Position numbers and translations under genes: made by a program. Below the pieces are notes generated by a model that saw only the letters and a program-made list of their open reading frames with translations, had not been told where the DNA came from and did no database searches. This document shows positions 18,701 through 26,337 of a stretch of 64,000 bases of DNA, piece after piece. Origin of the DNA: an uncultured Eggerthella sp. (GTDB lineage: Bacteria > Actinomycetota > Coriobacteriia > Coriobacteriales > Eggerthellaceae); assembly GCA_959607715.1 (NCBI GenBank), contig CAUHNN010000001.1:62001-126000 (forward strand), given 5' to 3'. Every line of letters starts with the position of its first letter. The stretch's first letter is position 1.

Positions 18701-21436
18701 CCAGCGATCGAAGCTCTTCTGGTACGTGGCAAAATCTGCACCCGGAACCGTAACCGGCTGGACATCGTAGGTGTTCTCAAAGGCAACATTAGTCACGGCG
18801 TTACCAGCGATGGTGCCCGTGTCGTTCGTTTTGTTCGTCGGGTTGAAGCCAAACGGAATGGAGGTCTCATCCACCGTGTACTCGGCGCCCGCGTCGAGCC
18901 CATAGATATACAGCGTCTCGTTGTCCTTGATGGAATGCGTTGCGGTTCCGTTGCCGTCAAACGTAATGTCAAACAGCGGAGCCGTCACCTCGCCCTGCTC
19001 GTTTTTGACCTCCGCCTTGAGGGTCTTGCCCTTCGCGGCAGGGATATCGATCTTGAAGGTGAACTCTTTATCTTTAAGCGTCTCGGTGCTCAGGCCCTTG
19101 TTCGGTGCCACGCGGGCGTCTTTGCTAATCGCCAGCGTGCCGGGCAGCTCGACGTCAATCTTGCCGTTGTTGCCGAGCGACACGTTGATCATATTGGGAT
19201 TGTTGATGTTGTCCCAGTTGGGCTTGATGACCTCGGTCGCCGTGCCCGTGGCATTGGGGTCCTTACTCAGCATCAGGTCGCCGATGCGCGTCAGGCGCGG
19301 AGCGCCCGCCTTGACGTAGTAGGAGCCATCGGACGCTTCGCCCCAATACGTCGTATCTGCGTTGAAGTTGGCGCCCGCGAAACGCGTGACGGCATCTTTC
19401 TTCGTCACGACGCCCGTTTCGGGGTCCTTATCGTAGTACGAGCGCTTGTAGTAGTACGTTTCACCCGAGGTCGGCTTGGTCATCAGCTTGCTGGTGCATG
19501 CCTCGTCGGTGTAAAGCTGCGTGTTCTCGGTGAAGTAGTAGAACGAGTTGCCCGGCGCCGGCTCAAACGAAGCCGTGGTGTTGCCGAGGGTTTGATTCCC
19601 CGATGTCACCATGCCGTCGTAATAGTTCGAGTAGAAACTCGTCTTGCCGTCCGCAGTGTGGTCCGCAATGTAGTTCTTCAAATCCTGATCGGCCGTGCCG
19701 TTTTTCAGGGCATCAGCAACACCGGGTTTCACGCTGACGCCGTAGAAAATGCGCATGGGATAGGCGTCGGTGATGTCCATCTTCACGGTATCGCCGTTGT
19801 CGTCAACGGTGAAGTTACGCAGCGGGATGAGGGAGCCGGGGATTTTCACCGTCACCTTATCGCCCTGGGCAAGCGAATCGCTTTTCTCCACCTTGATCAC
19901 AATGTCGCTTACATTGCCGTCGGGGTACAGCGCGGTATCGCCTGTGCCCTCATACGTATAGGTTGTTGTGTTTCCCTCGACAGTCGGATTGCCCACCGGC
20001 GTGAACACCTTATCGGCAAAGACGAGTTCCTTGAAGCCGTCGACCTGCATATATGCACCGAGTTCGTCAGTGAAGGTAATGTAGCCCGACTCGTTCTCGA
20101 AGCCGTCTCGCGTCTCGGTGGGAAGGCCGGCACCGCTGTTAATCTCGTCGGAGATCTCTTTGAAGATGTTGTCCAGCTCGTCGGAGTTGGTGGCCGCCTT
20201 GTAGTAGGCGGAATCCTGAGACACGCGATCGCCCAGGCTATTCCACGCAGTAGCGTTCGGGTAGTTGCTCGACATGGCGTGCATGTACGCGTTGAATTGA
20301 TTGGAGCTAGTGGTTGCAGTGTTCGAGGGGTCGGCGTCCTCAAACACGCCAATCGTGTAGACGAGCGCCTTTTCGCTCTTGAGCTTACCGGCCGTAGAGA
20401 TTGCGCTGTTCGCAACTGTACTGTTAAAACCGTTGTTGTGGTTCGGCTGGCCATCGGTGAAGAAGATGACGACTTTCTGCGCGTCATCGCGGGCCTCGTT
20501 GAGCACGGTCTGCGCGTGTTCCATGCCATAATCGGCAGAGGTGGCGCCCGCCGCCGAGATGCTGTTGACCGTATTAGTTGCCGCGGAGACGTCGCTCGAG
20601 TTGTACGCCGTAAGCTTCGTCACGATCTGGCTGTAGTTGTAGTCGTCTCCGTCTATATCGTTGCCCACAGTGTCGTTCTTGTCGCCGGCGAACTTCACAA
20701 TGGAAACACGGTGCTGCTTGGACGCATCATCGATGAGATCGTTCTGTGCCGCCGTGCTGGTGATGAAATCGTTTACGGCGTTGTGCAGAGCATCCATCTT
20801 GGATGTCTCTACGGTGGTTCTACGCGTATAGAACTGGATATGAGAAGGGTCGGTATCATCGGCGCTCGTCTTGGGGTTAACCGTCGCGCCGTTGAGCTCC
20901 CAGTGGTCAAATTGACCGCGCCAATTCGTAATCCTATCAATCTCGACATACGAGCCATCGTCAACCTGGGCGTAATACGTGGTTCGTCCGTTCGTGCGGA
21001 TACTGTACGCTTGATCGTAAGCATACTCCGCCGCGATGGTATCCCCCATCGAACCCGACGCGTCGAGCACGAGCACGATGTCAAGCGGCTTGCTCGAAGT
21101 GACCGATGTATTGGAAGTAGAGGAAAGCGCAGAGAGCGTCACCAGAAAGTCGGAGTCGCCGATTTCGACTTTGGGCGCCACACCCGCGGAAGATGCGGGC
21201 AATTGCACATCGGACGAAGACACCGTCTTGTCGGTCCAGATACGACCGATGTTTTGGGTGTTCTGCCTGGCAATGTCCTCCCATGTCGTGATTGTGCTGC
21301 CATCAACAGTCTTCTGCTCGTCAAACGCGGCTGCAGGCGCGGCGTCGGACCCTAGACCAAGCAGATCGGCCAAGGGGTTTGCATAGGCGGCACTCGGAAG
21401 GGCCAAGCTCACGGCCATCACGAATGCCACGAGCAC
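15764..21436 (-). CDS. Surface adhesin, N-terminal part (VWA domain plus pilin isopeptide repeats), frameshifted at both ends
   Basis: First and larger part of the same surface protein, 1,890 residues in this frame. A hydrophobic signal-peptide core ending 'LPSAAYA' is followed by a von Willebrand A domain with the MIDAS motif 'DASGSMG' near residue 130, then about seven FctA-like isopeptide repeats. The GTG at 21436 is only nominal: it gives a signal peptide with no positive charge and has no binding site. If one G is removed from the tract at 21510-21516, the frame joins an ATG at 21560 that has an AGGGGG site, giving a normal basic signal peptide. At 15,781-15,790 a missing base ends the frame 'TRTRISSIR' where 'TKDFVYKVKEV' is expected. 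Confidence 0.82.
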   Translation of the reverse strand: MLVAFVMAVSLALPSAAYANPLADLLGLGSDAAPAAAFDEQKTVDGSTITTWEDIARQNTQNIGRIWTDKTVSSSDVQLPASSAGVAPKVEIGDSDFLVTLSALSSTSNTSVTSSKPLDIVLVLDASGSMGDTIAAEYAYDQAYSIRTNGRTTYYAQVDDGSYVEIDRITNWRGQFDHWELNGATVNPKTSADDTDPSHIQFYTRRTTVETSKMDALHNAVNDFITSTAAQNDLIDDASKQHRVSIVKFAGDKNDTVGNDIDGDDYNYSQIVTKLTAYNSSDVSAATNTVNSISAAGATSADYGMEHAQTVLNEARDDAQKVVIFFTDGQPNHNNGFNSTVANSAISTAGKLKSEKALVYTIGVFEDADPSNTATTSSNQFNAYMHAMSSNYPNATAWNSLGDRVSQDSAYYKAATNSDELDNIFKEISDEINSGAGLPTETRDGFENESGYITFTDELGAYMQVDGFKELVFADKVFTPVGNPTVEGNTTTYTYEGTGDTALYPDGNVSDIVIKVEKSDSLAQGDKVTVKIPGSLIPLRNFTVDDNGDTVKMDITDAYPMRIFYGVSVKPGVADALKNGTADQDLKNYIADHTADGKTSFYSNYYDGMVTSGNQTLGNTTASFEPAPGNSFYYFTENTQLYTDEACTSKLMTKPTSGETYYYKRSYYDKDPETGVVTKKDAVTRFAGANFNADTTYWGEASDGSYYVKAGAPRLTRIGDLMLSKDPNATGTATEVIKPNWDNINNPNMINVSLGNNGKIDVELPGTLAISKDARVAPNKGLSTETLKDKEFTFKIDIPAAKGKTLKAEVKNEQGEVTAPLFDITFDGNGTATHSIKDNETLYIYGLDAGAEYTVDETSIPFGFNPTNKTNDTGTIAGNAVTNVAFENTYDVQPVTVPGADFATYQKSFDRWDVEGFFDICLSEDNPSNPMPKGSIPGLDDMEDKIAPATKDMPDGNFGDITFDSVGTYTYTIFEMTPSSTVAGMTYSKASYSVEVTVTDKGDGTLQASTKMLKLSDDNGNGMNPYEEVASKQAVFNNSFNAESVNAGPVAAKVYTNNGGPANNLKDGMFRFKVKAVGDNAAQAPIPANAQVDDQGYLYVTNDGPAVAFGNATFTKDHVGHTYTYEISEAMPAEATADNKYTVAGMTYDPSVYTATFTVSSENKNGVDTVKVDVTYSKNGEVLPAGDVPQFENSYDPTDVVLAGDTALAASKTLNGRDSQMNESFEFTLTPRSNATIAALQSDEIVFGGDKDATEMKVAIDGLTNGGKKAASFGDIAFTKPGTFTFDVKETVPAADGAGMVYDRTTQTATVVVTDGNGVLKASVSYIGGGDSASFANTYTSSMTYGADMNLTVGKTLNGRAQTAGEFEFSIAGANSTTVTANEANAKLAESDKSFKTVAPANSGLQSQMFNLLSGLRFTQADAGKTFSYVLSEKAGSLGGVTYDASTYQLDIAVIDDADGTMHTATTIQKTTDKGTESVGTYDGNDGLDRVVLGFTNTYKAAPVRVEATEDVQLHKVLKGRDWKASDSFEFTLVADDAANPSPERATCTVTQPEGTADGTDVPFDFGGATFDAPGQYHYTVTETNGGQTIDGVKYDSHTADVYVRVTDPGDGQLVAQAEVDNGTFTNTYEAELNHNDAGGIIVTKTTNGHDMAQGQFQFRVEALDGDGVTAAETAQRIDITNGTTGDFGNIAGKAGQKVEMPSEHPITFTQADVGKTFKLKISERGADGATFGSGGTADGYTYDDAVYTVELSVADNGDGTLKLTTKVTDKDGKVTEQTSTAADPKATYLDFVNSYGSTVPADAPVTTDNLFKKVLTGRDWKTSDSFTFSIEPQNGAPAPEQDTATLTNRTDKADAEVDFGFGKINFTFNDIKDVEQTADGTRTRISSIR

Positions 21437-21509
21437 AGCGAAGATTGATCCCGCTGCACCCGTACGGGTAAGAGCTACTTCGTTACGCGCGCGCGAAAGC
21501 TTTGAAGCG

Positions 21510-21528
21510 CCCCCCCGTCAATTTTTTT
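21510..21528 (-). repeat. Homopolymer tracts (G7 and A7) inside the adhesin start region
   Basis: On the minus strand A7 (21522-21528), TTGAC and G7 (21510-21516) follow the ATG at 21560 by eleven codons. With seven Gs translation from that ATG ends at a TAA at 21483-21485. With six or nine Gs it continues into the VWA/repeat protein. Such tracts next to a signal peptide are the usual form of slipped-strand phase variation. Confidence 0.6.
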
Positions 21529-21616
21529 GCGCACCGAATGCTGTCGATACTGTTCATCATGCAATTAAACCCCCTGCTCTCCGCTTGTACACCCTGCATC
21601 GCTTCATCTTTTCGTA

Positions 21617-21645
21617 AGAATAGCCTTACGGGTTTATCTAGTAAA
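21617..21645 (-). promoter_or_regulatory. Candidate promoter of the surface-adhesin gene
   Basis: On the minus strand TTTACT (21640-21645) and TATTCT (21617-21622) are separated by 17 bases, placing transcription start about 50 bases before the ATG at 21560. Match to consensus is moderate. Confidence 0.4.
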
Positions 21646-21778
21646 CGCAGGTAGCATACCATGCTCTCGGTATCGGTTTGATACTTATTCATTACTTTTT
21701 TCGTTATTCTGCGAATTCACTTGACGTTCATGGCATCTTCTGTAGCGATTGAACACCGTTCACCTCCCCTCCGCGCAC

Positions 21779-21805
21779 AAAAAAAGACCGCCCCGAAGGG
21801 CGGTC
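21779..21805 (-). terminator. Rho-independent terminator after the crotonase-family gene
   Basis: On the minus strand GACCGCCC, a TTC loop region and GGGGCGGTC are followed by TTTTTTT, 27 bases after the stop codon. Confidence 0.88.
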
Positions 21806-21831
21806 GTGAAAAGCAACGATGAAGCAGCGGC

Positions 21832-22707
21832 TTACATGTTGGTGAACGCGAAGTTCTCGGGATGAGCCTTCACTTCTTCGCGCAGTTTCGGATTCATCTT
21901 GCGAACGCCGCGATGAGCATCCTCGGTCTGAGAAGCCAGAACCTGGTTGCGGTTCTCGAGGGTGATCTGAGCGCCGAAGCTGTTGTCGAGAGAAGCCTGG
22001 AGAGCTTCCTTGGTGAGGCGAAGACCGAGCGGTGCGGAATTCTTGACCATAGCCTCAGCAAGCTCGATCGCAGCGTCGACGACCTCGTCGTCGGAAACGA
22101 CCTTGTTCGCGAAGCCCCAAGCGAGGAGCTCTTCAGCGCCGATGCGGCGAGCGGTGGTCAGGGCCTCCATAGCGCGGGCGAAGCCGACGATGCGGGGCAG
22201 GTAGTAGGAGCCGGACATGTCGGTGCCGGTCAGGCCGATGTTGAGGTAACCGGCCTGCATCTTGTAGGACTCGCCCAGGACGCGCAGGTCGCAAGCGCAG
22301 GAAAGGGAAAGGCCGCCGCCGATGGCATGGCCCTTGAGAGCGCCGATGATGGGCTGGGGACATGCGCGCATGTTAACAGCCTGATCGGAGCAGATGGTCT
22401 GCATGATGCCGTGGTCACGCTGTGCGCGGCCCATGTCGGCGGGGGGCTCGTAGTTGAGCTCGTTGAGGTTGAAGCCAGCGCAGAAGGACTTGCCCTCGCC
22501 GGTCAGGACGATAGCGCGGCACTCGGGGTCCATGCGGACCTTCTTCAGGTAATCGTTGAAGTCGGCCATCTGCTGGTAGGACATCGCGTTCAGGTTAGCG
22601 GCGTCGTCGAAGGAGACAACGTGAATCGGACCGCGGACATCGACCTTGAGACGCTCGTACTCGTAATTGAATTCAGGCAGATGATATGCCTCCTGATACA
22701 CGCTCAT
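21832..22707 (-). CDS. Enoyl-CoA hydratase/isomerase (crotonase) family protein
   Basis: Cytosolic CoA-thioester enzyme of 291 residues from the ATG at 22707, which is seven bases after GGAAGGGG; an ATG two codons upstream is too close to that site. Crotonase marks are 'NLNAM', 'GEGKSFCAGFNL' (oxyanion hole) and 'GHAIGGGLSLSCACDLRV' (second oxyanion-hole segment). At the first catalytic Glu of enoyl-CoA hydratase (rat Glu144) the sequence reads Asn in 'YLNIGLTG', while the second Glu region 'AMEALTTARR' is kept; an Asp in 'GTDMSG' may take part instead. It may therefore be an isomerase, hydrolase or non-standard hydratase. It is a single-gene unit. Confidence 0.85.
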   Translation of the reverse strand: MSVYQEAYHLPEFNYEYERLKVDVRGPIHVVSFDDAANLNAMSYQQMADFNDYLKKVRMDPECRAIVLTGEGKSFCAGFNLNELNYEPPADMGRAQRDHGIMQTICSDQAVNMRACPQPIIGALKGHAIGGGLSLSCACDLRVLGESYKMQAGYLNIGLTGTDMSGSYYLPRIVGFARAMEALTTARRIGAEELLAWGFANKVVSDDEVVDAAIELAEAMVKNSAPLGLRLTKEALQASLDNSFGAQITLENRNQVLASQTEDAHRGVRKMNPKLREEVKAHPENFAFTNM

Positions 22708-22869
22708 GCGCATTCCCCTTCCGAATAGGAAACGTGGTTTAATATAAGCGAATCGTAGTGATACGAGGTGCTTCTTGTCAAGGACAGCAGGCCTTACGCA
22801 CCCCTTGCGCCACCCGCCGCGAGCGATGCCCATCCGCTACGAACACTGCCGAGAGAAGGGGTAATTCAC

Positions 22870-23466
22870 ATGGCAGATTTCAGCCCAACGCGCACGCACG
22901 CCACCTGGAAACCGCGCGTCAACGCGGCACAGGTTCCTTACTTCCATTGTTCGACCTGCGGAGCCGTCGTGGCCGGCATGGACGGCGCCGTCGACATCGA
23001 GATGACTAACGACGGCGAGCGCTCGCTTATCTTCGAACCTCCCTACGCCCATGCGTCGTTCAGACTCAGCTGCTGCGGCAAGGAAATGGAGCCGCTCGTT
23101 CCTGCCGACGCCGAGGACGTCGCCGATCGTTTCAAGCTCGATTATCAGATCATCGGCGGACTGAACAACAACGCCATCAAGATCGACTGGCGCAGCATCG
23201 ACCCTACGTGCAAGCTTCGCTGGGTTTCCCTCAAAACGTTCACGGGCGTCATGACCAAATATGTGCAACCTAAAAAATGGCCGCCGATCATCTTCGCACT
23301 GGCCGATGAGGACGCCTTCGCCTACTGCGACAAGAATCCATGCGTCGAATGCACCTTCCGCTGCAAGCGAGGCATGCAGATCTACGCCTACGTCGAGAAT
23401 CTCGGCCTTATCATCCTTCCGCTCGACCGCATGGCGACCGCCGGCATCGCGGGCGTCGACAACTAA
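22870..23466 (+). CDS. Two-site cysteine protein, desulforedoxin-like N-terminus
   Basis: Cytosolic protein of 198 residues, not firmly recognised. Residues 27-30 (C-S-T-C) and 68-69 (C-C-G-K-E-M) repeat the CxxC...CC iron-binding layout of desulforedoxin/desulfoferrodoxin, but with about 37 residues between the pairs instead of about 15. A second group of four cysteines at 153, 158, 161 and 165 lies near the C-terminus. The His-rich iron site of superoxide reductase is not seen. It may be a redox or metal-binding protein with two centres, perhaps connected with oxygen defence. The ATG at 22870 follows GAGAAGGGG; a strong terminator follows. It is divergent from the crotonase gene. Confidence 0.6.
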   Translation: MADFSPTRTHATWKPRVNAAQVPYFHCSTCGAVVAGMDGAVDIEMTNDGERSLIFEPPYAHASFRLSCCGKEMEPLVPADAEDVADRFKLDYQIIGGLNNNAIKIDWRSIDPTCKLRWVSLKTFTGVMTKYVQPKKWPPIIFALADEDAFAYCDKNPCVECTFRCKRGMQIYAYVENLGLIILPLDRMATAGIAGVDN

Positions 23467-23494
23467 GGCAGCGGCCTTCCCCTCGATCCACGAA

Positions 23495-23535
23495 GAGGGC
23501 TGCGGTTCCCAGCGAACCGCAGCCCTCTTTCTTTA
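23495..23535 (+). terminator. Rho-independent terminator after the cysteine-protein gene
   Basis: Fourteen-base perfect arms GAGGGCTGCGGTTC and GAACCGCAGCCCTC with a five-base loop are followed by TTTCTTTAT. Confidence 0.9.
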
Positions 23536-23569
23536 TATGCGGGCCTTCTCCTCGCGCAGGGTCCGCCGG

Positions 23570-23776
23570 CTACGCCATACGGGCTTCGTAGTCCTCGGCG
23601 ACGACGGCTTCCACCAACGCCTCATCCGAAACGTCGGTCGTCAGCTCAACGCGCGCCGTCCCCGCATCAAGGTCGACATGGGCGCATTCCACGCCGTCGA
23701 GCGCCTCGAGGGCCCGCTTCACGTGCGCCACGCACTTTTGGCACATCATGCCCTCCACCAGCAACGTCTTTTCCAT
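23570..23776 (-). CDS. Possible free copper chaperone made from an internal start in copA
   Basis: In the same frame as the ATPase, an ATG at 23776 follows AAAGGA by seven bases and would give a 68-residue CopZ-like protein with the metal site M-M-C-Q-K-C near residue 12. Free CopZ proteins are of this size and begin in just this way. Whether it is made separately, only as the ATPase tail, or both, cannot be told from sequence. Confidence 0.4.
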   Translation of the reverse strand: MEKTLLVEGMMCQKCVAHVKRALEALDGVECAHVDLDAGTARVELTTDVSDEALVEAVVAEDYEARMA

Positions 23777-26125
23777 GACCTGTTCCTTTCCTCGCTTCTT
23801 ATTCATCTCGCCTTCGCGCGAATCGCGCGGATTAGATCGGCCTTCCTCTGCTGCGGAACCGCTCTCACGCACAGGCTTCCAGCCCCTCAGCCGCAACGCA
23901 TTGGTCACGACGCAGAGAGAACTTAGGCTCATCGCGCCGGCGGCGATCATCGGATTGAGGGAAACGCCGAACACGGAAAGCGCGCCGGCGGCGACGGGGA
24001 TGCAGACCGCGTTATAGCACAGCGCCCAGAAAAGGTTCTGCTTGATGGTCCGCATCGTCGCATCCGATAGGTCGAGCGCGGAAGCGACGTCGTCGAGATC
24101 GCTTCTGGTCAAGACGATATCGGCGCTCGACAGTGCGATGTCGGCCCCGGCGCCGATCGCGATCCCCACATCGGCGCGGGCGAGAGCGGGAGCGTCGTTG
24201 ACGCCGTCGCCCACCATGGCAACCGGCCCCTTTTCCGCACGCTCGCGAACCACGCGCTCCTTGTCGGAGGGCAGAACGTCGCTCACCACATCGTCGATAC
24301 CCACTTCCCTCGCCACGCAACGGGCAGCGCCGCGTGAATCGCCGGTAAGCATGACGACATCGTAGCCTCGGGCACGCAACCTTCCGACCGCATGCGCACT
24401 CGTCGGCTTCACTTCATCGGCAACGAGAATGCAGCCGATGAGCCTTCCTTCGCACGCCACGAACACCGCCGTTGCGGAAGCCTCGCGCACCCCCTGCTCG
24501 AGAGCCGCATCGATAACGACCCCCTCGTCGGCCAAGAGACGAGCATTGCCCACAAGACACAGACGGCCGCCGACATCGCCGGCGACGCCCTCTCCTGCAA
24601 CTTGAGAGAACCCTTCCACCGAAAGAGCGGATCCCGATCCACCCCGACGGCGATCCTCCTCGATGATGGCGCGTGCAAGCGGATGCTCCGACTTCCCCTC
24701 GAGAGCGCATGCGATCGCGAGCACTTCTTTTTCGCTCGACGGGGCAAGCGCCCTCACGGCGACGACTCGGGGGGAGCCCACGGTGATCGTTCCCGTTTTA
24801 TCGAGCACGACCGTCTTTATATCGTGCGCTCGCTCAAGCACCTCAGCCGACTTAATGAGGATCCCCTGCGTTGCGCCACGCCCCATACCGACCATGATCG
24901 CCGTCGGGGTGGCCAAGCCCAAAGCGCAGGGACACGAGATCACCAGCACGGAAATAGCATAAGAAAGAGCCTTCGCCACATCGGCGCCGAGAACGAGCCA
25001 TACCACGAGGGTCGCCAGCGCAACGGCCATGACGACCGGAACGAAGATGGCGCTGATCCTATCGGCAAGTTTCTGGATCGGCGCCTTCGACGCCGTCGCA
25101 TCGTCCACCATGCGAACAATGCCCGCCAGCACGGTGTCGGCTCCGACGCGCTCGGCGCGCATCGTGAACCAGCCGCTCTCGTTGATCGTTGCACCGGTCA
25201 CGCCATCGCCCGGGCGCTTGCCGACGTACAGGGGCTCGCCGGTCAGAAGCGATTCGTCGACCGAGCCCGCCCCCTCGAGCACCACGCCGTCGACGGGAAC
25301 GGTCTCACCCGCCTTCACCACCAGGACATCGCCCACGCGCACATCCTGGGCGGCTATGGTCTCCTCGATCCCGTCGCGCAACCGGATGGCGGTCTGCGCA
25401 GAAAGACCCATAAGCTGGGAAAGGGAATCAGTCGTCTTGCCCTTCGCACGCGCTTCGAGGTACTTGCCCACCGTTATCAGCGTGAGGATCATCGCAGCCG
25501 AATCGAAGTAGAGGTCGAGCGCATGCGTCCCGTGAACGAGCATCGTTCCATGCCCAAGCGAGTAAGCCAACTGGAACAGCGCCCACACCCCGTAAACGAC
25601 CGCCGCACCGGAACCGAGGGCGACAAGTGAATCCATCGTCGGGGAACCATGGAGCAAGGCACGGCCGCCACGCACGAAGAAGGCCCTATTAATAAAGAGA
25701 ACCGGCACGACGAGCAGGAACAGGAAGAGCGCATAGACAAGCGCGTTTTCCGCGCCGACGAAGAAGGAGGGGAGCGGGAGCGCGAACATCGGCGCCATCG
25801 AGCAGTACATCAACGGCACGGCGAACACGACGGAAGCGATCAAGCGGCGCTTCAGCGCAAGCGTCTCGTCGTCGGCGACATCGGGCCCGCCGGAAGACGA
25901 GGCGCGCTCGGCGCCCGCCAACCCGTAGCCAGCATGCTCGAGCGCTTCAGCAAGGGACGAGCGCAGCGTGCGCTCGTCGACATCGGCGGACGCCTCCACT
26001 TCCATGGTGTTCTTGAGGAGGTTGACCGAGACATCCGCTACACCGTCGACGGCGCGCGCAGCCTTCTCCACGCGCGCAGCGCATGCGGCGCAGGTCATTC
26101 CCGTGACGGGATAGCGCTTCTTCAC
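23570..26125 (-). CDS. copA: Copper-translocating P-type ATPase with N- and C-terminal heavy-metal domains
   Basis: Exports Cu(I) from the cytosol; 851 residues from a GTG at 26125 that is six bases after AAGGAG. The first metal-binding domain has GMTCAAC with Cys12 and Cys15. The Cu-binding membrane motif CPC is near residue 395 ('SCPCALGLATP'), the phosphorylated Asp in DKTGT near 441 and the hinge 'MVGDGVNDAPAL' near 637. After the last helix a charged linker of about 40 residues leads, without a stop, to a second heavy-metal domain with GMMCQKC near 792. That C-terminal position is unusual. The linker carries AAAGGA and an in-frame ATG at 23776 (see separate entry). Divergent from the polysaccharide deacetylase gene. 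Confidence 0.92.
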   Translation of the reverse strand: MKKRYPVTGMTCAACAARVEKAARAVDGVADVSVNLLKNTMEVEASADVDERTLRSSLAEALEHAGYGLAGAERASSSGGPDVADDETLALKRRLIASVVFAVPLMYCSMAPMFALPLPSFFVGAENALVYALFLFLLVVPVLFINRAFFVRGGRALLHGSPTMDSLVALGSGAAVVYGVWALFQLAYSLGHGTMLVHGTHALDLYFDSAAMILTLITVGKYLEARAKGKTTDSLSQLMGLSAQTAIRLRDGIEETIAAQDVRVGDVLVVKAGETVPVDGVVLEGAGSVDESLLTGEPLYVGKRPGDGVTGATINESGWFTMRAERVGADTVLAGIVRMVDDATASKAPIQKLADRISAIFVPVVMAVALATLVVWLVLGADVAKALSYAISVLVISCPCALGLATPTAIMVGMGRGATQGILIKSAEVLERAHDIKTVVLDKTGTITVGSPRVVAVRALAPSSEKEVLAIACALEGKSEHPLARAIIEEDRRRGGSGSALSVEGFSQVAGEGVAGDVGGRLCLVGNARLLADEGVVIDAALEQGVREASATAVFVACEGRLIGCILVADEVKPTSAHAVGRLRARGYDVVMLTGDSRGAARCVAREVGIDDVVSDVLPSDKERVVRERAEKGPVAMVGDGVNDAPALARADVGIAIGAGADIALSSADIVLTRSDLDDVASALDLSDATMRTIKQNLFWALCYNAVCIPVAAGALSVFGVSLNPMIAAGAMSLSSLCVVTNALRLRGWKPVRESGSAAEEGRSNPRDSREGEMNKKRGKEQVMEKTLLVEGMMCQKCVAHVKRALEALDGVECAHVDLDAGTARVELTTDVSDEALVEAVVAEDYEARMA

Positions 26126-26207
26126 ATGCCGCTCCTTCTTCTTCAAGCGCCCGGATCAGCTAGGGGCGTCCAGGATGTTTACCCCGGATAACTTTCTTCC
26201 AGGTAAC

Positions 26208-26235
26208 AATATACCCTCACCCAAGATCCCCACAA
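26208..26235 (-). promoter_or_regulatory. Candidate copA promoter
   Basis: On the minus strand TTGTGG (26230-26235) and TATATT (26208-26213) are 16 bases apart, about 80 bases before the copA start. Confidence 0.4.
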
Positions 26236-26245
26236 GAGAATCCTT

Positions 26246-26276
26246 GCAAAGGGTAGGGGCAAACCGTACCCTTTGC
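26246..26276. promoter_or_regulatory. Perfect inverted repeat in the copA/deacetylase divergent region
   Basis: GCAAAGGGTA (26246-26255), an 11-base spacer and TACCCTTTGC (26267-26276) form a perfect 10-base dyad just upstream of the candidate copA -35 box. It looks like a repressor or activator operator. G/C-tract dyads are typical of copper-sensing CsoR, but the regulator is not encoded in the window. Confidence 0.45.
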
Positions 26277-26337
26277 ACAACAAGGCGGTCAGCCTATTCT
26301 AAAACCACTTTTCCGGGATCATTTTCTAGGGGAGCAC

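Noticed and set aside
21436..21436. GTG at 21436 as the true start of the adhesin
   Set aside because: It has no binding site and gives an uncharged signal peptide; the ATG at 21560 with a frame correction is better supported.
13287..21436. Adhesin as a degraded pseudogene
   Set aside because: Only two single-base changes interrupt about 8.2 kb of otherwise intact repeats, and one sits in a homopolymer tract; a phase-off or sequencing explanation is more economical, though a pseudogene is not excluded.
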